64,000 nucleotides of DNA from CAIQJJ01 sp964606085 (GTDB lineage Bacteria > Chloroflexota > Anaerolineae > Anaerolineales > UBA4823). Below, in pieces: positions 22,908-30,480 of this stretch. Position 1 is the stretch's first letter, and every line of letters starts with the position of its first letter. The position numbers and the translations under genes are program-made. The stretch spans positions 1-64,000 of the forward strand of contig CAZSFD010000010.1 of the NCBI GenBank assembly GCA_964606085.1, given 5' to 3'. Below the pieces are notes generated by a model. That model was not told the DNA's origin and ran no database searches. It saw only the letters and a list, made by a program, of their open reading frames with translations.

Positions 22908-23963
22908 ATGAACACGCCCCCCAAGCAGCAAACCGCCTTTCCCGAAGTCGGCATCCTGCGCAAAGGCGGCCCCAAAGAGAAAGGCAAAAGCAAAGACGGC
23001 CGCGAGATCGAAGTGATGGGCAAAGACCTGAACGACCGCTTTCGCTCCGTCTTCCATCCCGGCACGGCAGACATCCAGAAACGCTTCTTCGATGTCTACC
23101 AGACCTACACGCCGGCCACCGTCCAGGCCATGATGCCCTTTCGCTCGGTCTGGCGCAACTGGACGTGCTTCTACGAAGCCCACCAGGGCGGCTGTATGCT
23201 CGCCAAAGCCGATGACGAACGCGTCATCAGCCTGCGCCACCCGGCTACGAAGGAATACATCATCCGTAACGGCCAGCCAGCCATGCCCTTCACGCCCGGC
23301 ACGCCGCTCGAATACAACGGCCAGGCCATCAAGCTCAAACCGGTGGGACGGCTGCGCCTGTTCCTGCCGAAGATGCGCCGCTTCGTCACCTTCCTGCTCA
23401 AGACCACCAGCTTCTACGACCGCCTCAACGTCGAGCAGAACCTGGCGGCCATCCAGGCGGTTGCCGATGTCATCAACAGCGGCAATGCGGCGGGCATTCC
23501 CTTCCTGGTCTACCGCCGCCAGACCGAGATCACCTGGAAACAGTCCCGCATCCACAAGTGGCTGGTCTACCTGGAGATTGACGCCGAGTCCGATTGGGGC
23601 CAGCAAGCCATGGAACGCCTGCTCAAAGCCGGGTTACCCACGACCTGGACACCCACCCCCACGCTGAGCGTCCCCGACGAGGCGGCCCCTGATCTGACCG
23701 AAGACGACAGCGACGACGAATTTGAAGACGAAGCCGGCATGGTCGAACCGGGCCAGGCGCAAGCCAGCCAACCGACCCTGCCGCTGCCCATCGCCCGTCC
23801 CTACCTGGACAAATCCCAGGTAGATACGCACAACCCCGCCGAAGTCACCGCCAGCATCGTGCGCTTCCTTTCCGGGCGCGGCGAGAATGGCGACGGTGCT
23901 TCGGGCAGCTATACCCCTGTCGAAACCAGCTACGCTGGCGAGGGCGACAACATTCCGTTCTGA
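22908..23963 (+). CDS. Element protein with SSB-like acidic tail, possibly gp3/recombination-directionality-factor-like
   Basis: 351 residues. The N-terminal and central parts (GILRKGGPKEKGKS, DLNDRFRSVFHP, then VGRLRLFLPKMRRFVTFLLK and SFYDRLNVEQNLAAI) have the layout of proteins annotated as 'hydrolase or metal-binding' and related to phage gp3-type recombination directionality factors. Residues about 245-285 are acidic and disordered (LTEDDSDDEFEDEAG). The protein ends GEGDNIPF, closely resembling the DDDIPF tip by which SSB recruits replication and repair proteins. It could therefore bind the host's SSB partners or act in replication. Gene order in the element supports DNA metabolism; the gp3 link is weak. 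Confidence 0.5.
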   Translation: MNTPPKQQTAFPEVGILRKGGPKEKGKSKDGREIEVMGKDLNDRFRSVFHPGTADIQKRFFDVYQTYTPATVQAMMPFRSVWRNWTCFYEAHQGGCMLAKADDERVISLRHPATKEYIIRNGQPAMPFTPGTPLEYNGQAIKLKPVGRLRLFLPKMRRFVTFLLKTTSFYDRLNVEQNLAAIQAVADVINSGNAAGIPFLVYRRQTEITWKQSRIHKWLVYLEIDAESDWGQQAMERLLKAGLPTTWTPTPTLSVPDEAAPDLTEDDSDDEFEDEAGMVEPGQAQASQPTLPLPIARPYLDKSQVDTHNPAEVTASIVRFLSGRGENGDGASGSYTPVETSYAGEGDNIPF

Positions 23964-23971
23964 AAGAAAAC

Positions 23972-24037
23972 AAACAGGATAGGCAGGATACACAGGATAA
24001 AAATCCACTCATCCTGCCTATCCTGTGCATCCTGTTT
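23972..24037. repeat. Hairpin built from 9-nt units (NNNCAGGAT)
   Basis: The left arm AAACAGGAT-AGGCAGGAT-ACACAGGAT is mirrored by a right arm whose reverse complement is AAACAGGAT-GCACAGGAT-AGGCAGGAT. The hairpin lies 9 bp after a stop codon. Other hairpins of the same style are at 25944 and 30350. Confidence 0.7.
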
Positions 24038-24067
24038 ACATCTGCCCCATTCAAGCAGGAGACCCCT

Positions 24068-24301
24068 ATGAAATACAACGTTTCGTACGCATACACCATT
24101 GTCGGAACAGTGACGGTTGAAGCTGCATCGCCCGAAAAGGCCGAACAAATCGTGATGGATTACCCCATCGAGCGCTGCCCCGGCGAATACCTGGAAGATA
24201 GTTTTCACATCACCGGTGCTGAACCGCATCAACCGACCCAGTCCGAAGACGGCTGGCTGGAACAGGCCTACGAAGATCGCTTTGGGGAGTGTGACGCATG
24301 A
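24068..24301 (+). CDS. Small hypothetical protein, DpnD/PcfM-like
   Basis: 77 residues, with ATG preceded by AGCAGGAGACCCCT. The N-terminal KYNVSYAYTIVGTVTVEAASPEKAEQIVMD resembles (in two halves) the short beta-alpha DpnD/PcfM module seen on conjugative elements and phages. The tail is acidic. It overlaps the following gene by four bases (ATGA), so the two are co-translated. Confidence 0.5.
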   Translation: MKYNVSYAYTIVGTVTVEAASPEKAEQIVMDYPIERCPGEYLEDSFHITGAEPHQPTQSEDGWLEQAYEDRFGECDA

Positions 24302-24705
24302 ACATGACCCCCAGGGCGATTGCCAACGCCTTACAACAGATGGGCATCCGCTCCGCCATTCTCGAAAGCGAACTCGACCGGGCTGCCGAAGATTGGCAGG
24401 GCTGGTGGCTGGAGCGGGCCATCCCACGGCAGACACGCCGCGGCGTGCTGGTTGGCTGCTACCGCGAAGACCATGCCAGCCGCTACACGCCCGACGGCCT
24501 GCCCGCCACCATCTACATCGAAATCTGGCAGCGTCCGCACGCCCTGGAACTGGAACGCTATCTGCAACTGCCCACCCCCCACCCCGCTCCGCATGTCGAA
24601 CACAGCCGACATAGCACCTATCCCGAAGCCAAACTGACCGCCCTGACCTGGTTGATCCAGGCCAGGGCGCACATGCAGCAGGCCCAACGTGACGGGTATA
24701 GCTGA
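24298..24705 (+). CDS. Hypothetical protein of the mobile element
   Basis: 135 residues, not recognised. A helical N-terminus (IANALQQMGIRSAILESELD) leads into a core with WQGWWLERAIPRQ and TRRGVLVGCYREDH, then a strand YIEIWQRPHALELERYL and a final helix. The start overlaps the upstream stop by four bases and the next gene begins 28 bp downstream, so it belongs to the same transcript. No catalytic motif is visible. Confidence 0.55.
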   Translation: MNMTPRAIANALQQMGIRSAILESELDRAAEDWQGWWLERAIPRQTRRGVLVGCYREDHASRYTPDGLPATIYIEIWQRPHALELERYLQLPTPHPAPHVEHSRHSTYPEAKLTALTWLIQARAHMQQAQRDGYS

Positions 24706-24733
24706 CAATTCCCCAACCTACACGGAGAAACCC

Positions 24734-25869
24734 ATGAACCTGACCATTTCACAAGAACAACTATCCCACGCCCTGGGCGTGGTCGCTCGCGCTGCGGCGG
24801 TTCGCAGCCCGCTGCCGTCGCTCGGATGTGCGCTGCTCAATGCCAGCCACAACACCCTGCACCTGCCTGCACCAACCTGGAACTGGGCATTCAATACACC
24901 TTGCCCGCCCAGGTGGATGGCGAGTGGGCCGCGGCCATCCCCGCCCGCACGCTCAACGATCTGGTGCAGACCCTTCCCGGCGGGGCGATGATCACCCTCG
25001 AACTGGCGTCACCCGACCATACCCTGCGCCTGGCCTGCGAAAGCACCAGGGCCAACATTAAGGGCCTGGATGCCGAAGAGTTTCCACCATTGCCCACCCC
25101 CGAAGGCGGCGAACCGATCACCATCGCCAGCGACGTGCTCAAGCAAACCGCCCGCCGCGTGGCCTTCAGCGCCAGTGAAGACGAAGCCCGCCCGGTGCTG
25201 ACCGGCATCCACATCAAAATCAGCGGGACGAAGCTGGTCGCCGAAGCCGCCGATGGCTTTCGCCTGGCACGCTTCACCACAGAGACTATTTCTGCCAGCC
25301 AGCCGGTCAATATCGTCTTACCCGACAAAGCCATCCTGCAATTGGCCCATCTGCTTAAAGACTCTGACGGGCAAGTGACGATGACCATCCTGCCCAATGG
25401 ACGCAACGTGGTCATCTTCGAGATGGGATCAATCCGGCTGGTCAGCCAGGTGCTGGATGGCGCATTCCCCGATCTCGAACAGGTGATCCCGAAGACAGCG
25501 GCCACGCAGGCCACACTGCCCGCGTCGGCGCTGCTGCGCATGAACCAACAGGCGCTGGTGCTGGTGCGCGACGATCATCGGGTGGTGCGGCTTGGCCTGA
25601 CGCCGACCAACGGTGCGCCAGGCAAGCTCAACGTTTCGGCGCAATCCGAAGAACGCGGCGCACACGAGGCCAGCCTGGATACCCAGGTCAGCGGCCCTAC
25701 GGTGGATGCCGTCGGCTTCAACGCCAGCCTGCTGGCCGAATGCCTGAAGGTGTTCGGAAGCGACTGGATCAGCGTTGGCGTAAACGGTGCGACAAGTCCG
25801 TGCGTCATCCGCCCCCACGAAAACCCCGAGACATACGTTCAGGTGTTGATGCCGATGCACTCAGGCTGA
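24734..25869 (+). CDS. dnaN: DNA polymerase III beta subunit (sliding clamp), single frameshift
   Basis: Starts MNLTISQEQLSHALGVVARA, the typical clamp N-terminus, then shifts frame near 24865. In the second frame ACTNLELGIQYTL continues the family pattern, with later landmarks IKGLDAEEFPPLP, ADGFRLAR and the C-terminal VLMPMHSG. Adding one base at about 24865 (CTG-GCC) yields 378 residues, the normal length. The sequence there is not slippery, so it is a sequencing error or a recent mutation. The end VLMPMHSG replaces the usual 'PMR(L)' terminus. A clamp on a mobile element would give it its own replisome contact. Confidence 0.8.
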
Positions 25870-25890
25870 AGCCATCAGGTTGAACAAGAC

Positions 25891-25920
25891 ATCTGCTGGT
25901 TGGTTCGCCAGCCAGCAGAT
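25891..25920 (+). terminator. UUCG-tetraloop hairpin after dnaN
   Basis: ATCTGCTGGTTGG, loop TTCG, CCAGCCAGCAGAT: a 13-bp stem (one G-U pair) 21 bp after the stop. There is no T-run, so it may protect the 3' end of the message more than terminate it. With the hairpins at 25944 and 26040 and the leader at 26086 it fills a 307-bp gap that has no gene. Confidence 0.55.
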
Positions 25921-25943
25921 ACGCCCATATCGTCAGACAAACG

Positions 25944-26071
25944 AACCGCAGATAAACACAGATGGACGCAGATTTTTTATCTGCGTTCATCTGCGTCCAT
26001 CTGCGGTTTCCTTTTTTCCCCGAACAAACCAACACGCCACCAGAGAAGGCCAGATCATACCCCTTCTCTGG
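25944..26071. repeat. Two intergenic hairpins; the first of GCAGAT-type short units
   Basis: AACCGCAGAT...GGACGCAGAT (25944-25973) is mirrored by ATCTGCGTTC...CTGCGGTT (25979-26008) with a T-rich loop. The units resemble those at 23972 and 30350. A second, independent hairpin pairs CCAGAGAAGG (26040-26049) with CCTTCTCTGG (26062-26071). Confidence 0.65.
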
Positions 26072-26085
26072 CAGCGTGTGCTGTT

Positions 26086-26176
26086 CTGCCCTGCTGCAGG
26101 ACGGCGAAAACGTTGGTCGGAACCCAACAAACGACAGAAACCCATTCCCACACGTTTTTTCCAACAGGAGGATCAC
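26086..26176 (+). promoter_or_regulatory. Recurrent element leader, copy 2
   Basis: CTGCCCTG at 26086-26093, AACGTTGG at 26109-26116, CCCACACGTT followed by a T-run, CAGGAGGATCAC and ATG at 26177. The distance from AACGTTGG to ATG is 68 nt, against 67 and 64 in the other copies. Confidence 0.6.
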
Positions 26177-26613
26177 ATGACAACCCAACCCGACCCCGGC
26201 CTCTGGGACGATGCCGAAATCATCTATGCCTACACGCGGGCCGAAGCGCTCGAAGACGGCACGCTGGTGGATGTCAGCCAGGCTGCCCGCGAGAAAGGCT
26301 TTCGCTACCCGGTCGCCATCACCGCTGCCCTGCACGCCCGGCTGGAACCGGACAAATACGAGCAATCCCAGGGCCAAAGCTACATCGGTCGCCTGCACGA
26401 CGTTCTCTGGATAGCTTACCTGGCTGCCCGCAAGTCAGCGCNNNNNNNNNNTCAGCGCCAGGCACCGCCCATCTGAACGTCGAAGTGATCGTGGCCGAAC
26501 GACGCACCAGCAGTAGGGGCCTGAAACACAACAAGCTGACCCTGTGGGCCGCGGTAGATGGCGGCGATGACGGGCAACCGGTGGTCACCATCGGCTTCCC
26601 CGAAGATTTCTAA
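26177..26613 (+). CDS. DUF6573 family protein (interrupted by an assembly gap)
   Basis: The N-terminal part (AEIIYAYTRAEALEDGTLVD, VSQAAREKGFRYPVAITAAL) is typical of DUF6573, small proteins of unknown function common on plasmids and integrative elements. The ten-N gap is flanked by the same seven bases TCAGCGC. Collapsing them gives RKSAPGTAHLNVEVIVAE in frame and a gene of 420 nt (139 residues). The C-terminus ends VTIGFPEDF. The start has an AGGAGGATC site and lies behind a recurrent leader. Confidence 0.8.
26442..26451. other. Assembly gap (10 N) within the DUF6573 gene
   Basis: Ten Ns flanked on both sides by TCAGCGC. The two contigs probably overlap by these seven bases and no sequence is missing, because the merged frame is open and fits the family. 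Confidence 0.8.
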
Positions 26614-26630
26614 CGAAAGGGGACGAGACG

Positions 26631-27188
26631 ATGATGCTCACAACCGATACCAAGCTGCCATCATTGGCGACCGCCGAGACGAAGGTGCAAATCATCGGCT
26701 CGGCCTACAAAGTGGACTTCGGCCCGAACTTGCAGCCGCGCTTTCACCTGGTCAGCAAAGACCGCAAATGCGGCTGCGAACTCGGTGCAGGCTGCCCGGC
26801 CGTCGAAGCCGTGCGCGAATACCTGCGGGAAGGCGGCCAACGTGCCCCCGACCCGATGCCGCCCTGCCCGATCTGTGGCGCGGCCACCACCCGCGACACC
26901 CGCTGGGATGGCCGCCGCACCCGCGAACTGGGCTGGCGCTGCACGGCAGGCGGTATCGGCCACTTCCTGCAGGCCAAAGCCGAACGCATCCGCACACGCC
27001 TGGCGCAGCCCGAAAACCGCTGGCTCTTCCCGCCGGTGGTATGCCGCAACGGCGAGCAAATCTTCGCCCGCGACGGCCTCCAACCCGGCGACACCGTACT
27101 CTATGCCGGTGTCACCCGTGCAGCCGCCTGCGACCCGGCTTTCCTGGCATCTGCTCACCAACGCCTGCTCCAATCCGAACTGACCTGA
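26631..27188 (+). CDS. Zinc-ribbon hypothetical protein of the mobile element
   Basis: 185 residues, not recognised by name. It carries a C-x-C-x5-C cluster near residue 47 (KCGCELGAGCPAVEAVREYL) and a clear zinc ribbon PCPICGAATTRDTRW near 83, with a further Cys at GWRCTAGG. A second domain (about 120-165) has FARDGLQPGDTVLYAGV, strand-turn like. The SWIM-like opening (C-x-C...) suggests nucleic acid binding. It starts 17 bp after the DUF6573 gene with AAAGGGGACGAG upstream and is in the same operon as radC. Confidence 0.55.
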   Translation: MMLTTDTKLPSLATAETKVQIIGSAYKVDFGPNLQPRFHLVSKDRKCGCELGAGCPAVEAVREYLREGGQRAPDPMPPCPICGAATTRDTRWDGRRTRELGWRCTAGGIGHFLQAKAERIRTRLAQPENRWLFPPVVCRNGEQIFARDGLQPGDTVLYAGVTRAAACDPAFLASAHQRLLQSELT

Positions 27189-27224
27189 CACACGCAACAC
27201 GCATCACGCAACACGGAGAATCCC

Positions 27225-27956
27225 ATGCACACCCAAACAAGTTTCCCCTTCAGCGCCCCATCCGGCGCTGGCAAACCGCCCCCCTACACGCCGCGCCACA
27301 AGCTCCTGCCCATCAAAGACCGCCCCGATCATCGGGTGCGTGCCCATCCCACCTACTGCTCCGACATCGAACTGCTGGCCGCCCTGATCGGCGGTGTCAA
27401 GCCGCTCGAAACTGCCGAAGCCCTGCTGTCCAGGCACGGCTCGCTGTATGATATCGCCAGCGCACCCGTGGATGAGTTGCGTGCTGTCCCCGGTGTGGGC
27501 GACCGGGCCATAGCCCAAATCAAGGCTTCCACCGAGTTTGGCAGGCGTATCGCCATCTCCAAGCCCGATGAACGCCCGACTATCCACAGTCCCGCCGATG
27601 CTGCGGCACTGGTGCAATACGAGATGTCCATGCTCGAACAGGAGGAACTGCGCGTGATGCTCTTGGACACGCGCAACCGCGTGATTGAGATCGTCCCGCT
27701 CTACCGCGGTTCGGTCAACAGCTCGCAAATCCGCGTCGGCGAAATCTTCAAGCAAGCCATCCGTTGCAACGCCACGGCGGTGGTGATCATTCATAACCAC
27801 CCATCCGGCGACCCCACCCCCAGCCCCGACGATGTGGCCGTGACACGCGCCATCGTCCAGGCGGGCAAGCTGATGGACTTCGACGTACTCGATCACCTGG
27901 TAATTGCGCGGTCGGCTTATGTGTCTTTGAAAGAAAGGGGCCTCGGGTTTTCGTAG
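27225..27956 (+). CDS. radC: RadC family JAB/JAMM-domain protein
   Basis: 243 residues. A helix-hairpin-helix segment DELRAVPGVGDRAIAQIKAS (about 85-104) precedes the RadC/MPN domain with the metal-binding motif HNHPSGDPTPSPDD (about 189-202) and the family's ending HLVIARSAYVSLKERG. RadC proteins are frequent on integrative elements and phages; the JAMM motif implies a metalloprotease-like or hydrolytic activity, with no proven substrate. The N-terminal 40 residues are Pro-rich. The start has an ACGGAGAATCCC site. Confidence 0.88.
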   Translation: MHTQTSFPFSAPSGAGKPPPYTPRHKLLPIKDRPDHRVRAHPTYCSDIELLAALIGGVKPLETAEALLSRHGSLYDIASAPVDELRAVPGVGDRAIAQIKASTEFGRRIAISKPDERPTIHSPADAAALVQYEMSMLEQEELRVMLLDTRNRVIEIVPLYRGSVNSSQIRVGEIFKQAIRCNATAVVIIHNHPSGDPTPSPDDVAVTRAIVQAGKLMDFDVLDHLVIARSAYVSLKERGLGFS

Positions 27957-28032
27957 CTGGCCCCATCGCCCAACCATACGACTGCGCCGCGGTATCACAC
28001 CCGGCGCAGCGCTCATTTTCCCGGAGGAACAC

Positions 28033-28440
28033 ATGACCTACCACACAGAACATCAACGCCTGCGCCCGGTTCTTGAATTGGCGCGGAAGCTCGATATCGC
28101 CACCAACCCCGAACCTGAAGCGCTTTTTGAAGCAGGCAGTGGCGGTTTCCAAATCTGGTGCACGCCCGAAGACCACCCCAAAGATTGGGATGATGTACCA
28201 ATGAGCATGGGAGCTTTTTCCAAGCCCTGCGCATTTGTCGCATCCGTCTCTTGGGGGTGGGAAGAGGAAGCGATCACGCATCTTGAGTTGGAAACTGATG
28301 CTTACGATCTGCGTGCTGTCAAACAGCGTGCGCCGCGCATCCGCAACCGCCCAGCTGACGTGGCCTGGGCGAGGAAGAAAATTCGCAGCCTGTTTCGTCA
28401 AGCGGGTGTCACCTGCCCGTCGATACACGTATCCCACTGA
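28033..28440 (+). CDS. Hypothetical protein of the mobile element
   Basis: 135 residues preceded by CCGGAGGAACAC. Features seen are a helical start (HQRLRPVLELARKLDI), an aromatic acidic core (FQIWCTPEDHPKDWDDVP) and a basic C-terminal helix (DVAWARKKIRSLFRQAG). No family was recognised and no catalytic motif is apparent. It precedes two further unknown genes with short spacers and strong ribosome-binding sites, so the three probably share one transcript with radC. Confidence 0.55.
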   Translation: MTYHTEHQRLRPVLELARKLDIATNPEPEALFEAGSGGFQIWCTPEDHPKDWDDVPMSMGAFSKPCAFVASVSWGWEEEAITHLELETDAYDLRAVKQRAPRIRNRPADVAWARKKIRSLFRQAGVTCPSIHVSH

Positions 28441-28452
28441 GTGGAGGAACCC

Positions 28453-29034
28453 ATGCAAACACTCAACCTTTTCACCTTTGAAGTCAAAGGCCAACAGACG
28501 ATGCAATGGCTGGCCTGGCAGCTCGTCGAACAAAGCTGCTGGTTCCAGATCACACCGCTGCCCGATGGCGAATGGCAGGTGACGATCAAGAACGAGTCTG
28601 GTCTGCGTTCGGCAGTACGCGTCATCCTGGATCGCTATCACCTGTTCGAGCGCTCTGTCATCAACCTGGAATTGTCGCCGTGCATGGATGCTTTACGCGT
28701 CCGATTTGTCTTCGACCAGCCCGAAGCCAGGGGAGAAGTCATCCTGGAAACGGGCATATACGGCCTGCACGTCATCGTCCCGGATGTCCACGCCGAACAA
28801 GCCGTCGCGCTGCTTGACCTGTTCTGGCAATCCCATGCCGCAGCAGAGATCGCCGACGATTTCGGCAGGAAACGCAAGTTCCATATCCTGCTGTATTCGC
28901 CCACCGAACGCGAAGACCCGGTTGGCGGCATCGCCTATCACCCCCAATCGCGCCTGACACTCAATTGGGGCATGCAGGAGCAACCGGTGACGACTGTTGG
29001 TGAAATTGCTTTTGAACTGGCAACGCAAGTCTAA
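28453..29034 (+). CDS. Hypothetical protein of the mobile element
   Basis: 193 residues from ATG at 28453, which has TGGAGGAACCC upstream; an in-frame GTG at 28441 is unlikely. The pattern is beta-rich with two similar halves: FTFEVKGQQTMQWLAWQLVE and later YGLHVIVPDVHAEQAVALLD, each a strand followed by a helix. It may be a small duplicated alpha/beta protein. No family was recognised. It lies 12 bp after the preceding gene. Confidence 0.55.
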   Translation: MQTLNLFTFEVKGQQTMQWLAWQLVEQSCWFQITPLPDGEWQVTIKNESGLRSAVRVILDRYHLFERSVINLELSPCMDALRVRFVFDQPEARGEVILETGIYGLHVIVPDVHAEQAVALLDLFWQSHAAAEIADDFGRKRKFHILLYSPTEREDPVGGIAYHPQSRLTLNWGMQEQPVTTVGEIAFELATQV

Positions 29035-29048
29035 AAAAGGAGATTCAC

Positions 29049-29522
29049 ATGGCAAGACGAGGTGGTTGGAGCTACCGCGTCCACAAATGTTGGTGCGGTC
29101 GGGCAGGCGTCCCGGCCCGAAATGGCGTTCGCTGCGTTGACCATGCCGCGCTGGATGATGCCGTCAGTTCGCTGGCGGTCAGTCCCGCGCCGGTTGACGA
29201 AGTACAGCACGACTTAGAGCAGATGGCTTTCACCATTCTGGACGAAGCCGAGTCCACCATCGGCGTCAAAAGTCTGGCACGCGAACGGGCAAGCTGCGGC
29301 GAGTGGCCTGCTCCTAAAAGTATCGGTCAATTTCTGTTTTGGATTGAAGACGAAGCATCTTTGCAGGCTGATATGGCCGAAGTCGAAGCAGATTTTCCCG
29401 ATGGCAACGAAACCAGGCTGCAGACGCACGCTCAGGCATTGCGGGAAGTGGCCGACCGCTTACGCGATATCGGCTTCACCCCTGCGCCGGCACCCTGGCT
29501 TATGAATGAAGTGTCCATTTGA
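29049..29522 (+). CDS. Hypothetical protein of the mobile element
   Basis: 157 residues with AAAGGAGATTCAC upstream. A short Cys/His cluster near the start (HKCWCGRAGVPARNGVRCVDH) could bind a metal. The rest is acidic and helical (DEVQHDLEQMAFTILDEAES, ADMAEVEADFPDG). No family was recognised. It is the last gene of its transcript: two hairpins follow before the next leader. Confidence 0.5.
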   Translation: MARRGGWSYRVHKCWCGRAGVPARNGVRCVDHAALDDAVSSLAVSPAPVDEVQHDLEQMAFTILDEAESTIGVKSLARERASCGEWPAPKSIGQFLFWIEDEASLQADMAEVEADFPDGNETRLQTHAQALREVADRLRDIGFTPAPAPWLMNEVSI

Positions 29523-29549
29523 GAGGCAAACGGTCAGCACTTGAACCCC

Positions 29550-29656
29550 CGAAAACGCATCATCCCACAATGGGTGATGCGTTTTCGGTTTCGTTCAGGG
29601 CAGCAAACGTGAATCCATTCCCCATGGTGGTAGTGGCTTCACGTTTGCTGCCCTGA
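29550..29656. repeat. Two consecutive intergenic hairpins
   Basis: The first pairs CGAAAACGCATCATCCCA (29550-29567) with TGGGTGATGCGTTTTCG (29571-29587), with one bulge, and may end the upstream transcript. The second pairs TCAGGGCAGCAAACGTGAA (29595-29613) with TTCACGTTTGCTGCCCTGA (29638-29656), a perfect 19-bp stem whose right arm contains the CTGCCCTG box of leader copy 3. Confidence 0.75.
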
Positions 29657-29736
29657 GACACAGTGCAGTGAAAACGTTGGCTGAAACTTAACGCAAGAAA
29701 CCAATTCCCATATGATTTTTTTATAAGGAGGAACCC
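29648..29736 (+). promoter_or_regulatory. Recurrent element leader, copy 3
   Basis: CTGCCCTG at 29648-29655, AACGTTGG at 29673-29680, TTCCCATATGATTTTTTT and then TAAGGAGGAACCC and ATG at 29737. Here the first box lies in the right arm of a 19-bp hairpin, whose formation could mask it in RNA or as a DNA cruciform. Confidence 0.6.
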
Positions 29737-30333
29737 ATGCAACCTGACGCAATCCAAACCATCCGCATCCAAAACGGCAGCGCCTCGGTGCTGGTGCGCA
29801 GCTACGCCTGTACCGGCGATGGCCTGCTGGTCTGGCTGGAGATGGCCCCGCAGCATCCAAAACTGATCGGCGCGATCTGGGCCAGCTTAGTCAATGGACA
29901 CAAGACCTATCTGCAACTCAAAGACAACGAAAAAGGATTTGGCAAAGCCGTTTATGGCCTGAGCCGGTCGTACACCCGCCTCGAAGCGGATGCCCCCAGT
30001 CTGGCGGTCGGCCATGGCGCACATGCCAAGCTGACCCGTCTGATCGCCCCCGAAGCGCTCAAGCCAGTGTCGGTTGATCAGCCGTTCTACGTGCTGGCCT
30101 GGCCGGACATAAGTCCAGAGATGGTGCTGGCCGCCACACTGGAAAAGACCGCACCGTATCCAGTTCGCATTAAATGGGGCAGCTACCTGCTGCAATGCGG
30201 ACTGGCCGAAGGCACGGTCAACCCACTGCTGACCGGAGGCGCGGCACCGGCAGGCTACGAAGTCCAGCCCACCAGCTGGATGGACATCATCAGTGGCGGG
30301 CTGCGAAACGGCGACATCACGCTCGAATCCTGA
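29737..30333 (+). CDS. Hypothetical protein of the mobile element
   Basis: 198 residues behind a recurrent leader and a TAAGGAGGAACCC site. It begins with beta-strand-like segments (IRIQNGSASVLVRSYACTGD) and continues with GLLVWLEMAPQHPKLIGAIW; the C-terminal half includes YVLAWPDISPEMVLAATLEK. No family was recognised and no catalytic motif is seen. The hairpin repeat at 30350 separates it from the methyltransferase gene. Confidence 0.55.
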   Translation: MQPDAIQTIRIQNGSASVLVRSYACTGDGLLVWLEMAPQHPKLIGAIWASLVNGHKTYLQLKDNEKGFGKAVYGLSRSYTRLEADAPSLAVGHGAHAKLTRLIAPEALKPVSVDQPFYVLAWPDISPEMVLAATLEKTAPYPVRIKWGSYLLQCGLAEGTVNPLLTGGAAPAGYEVQPTSWMDIISGGLRNGDITLES

Positions 30334-30349
30334 AAGGATAGGACGCTGA

Positions 30350-30393
30350 CAACCGCGGATGGACGCGGATGTTTTTTCTCCGCATTCATCCGC
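30350..30393. repeat. Hairpin of GCGGAT-type short units
   Basis: CAACCGCGGATGGACGCGGAT is followed by a T-run and the partial mirror TCCGCATTCATCCGCG. It matches the construction of the hairpins at 23972 and 25944, with GCGGAT in place of GCAGAT or CAGGAT. Confidence 0.55.
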
Positions 30394-30480
30394 GTACCCA
30401 TTCACATCCCCAACCGGGGGCGCTGGCTCCCATTGGGGATACCACGCGCCTCCGGCTATTTTTTGTACTCGGAGGCTCCC

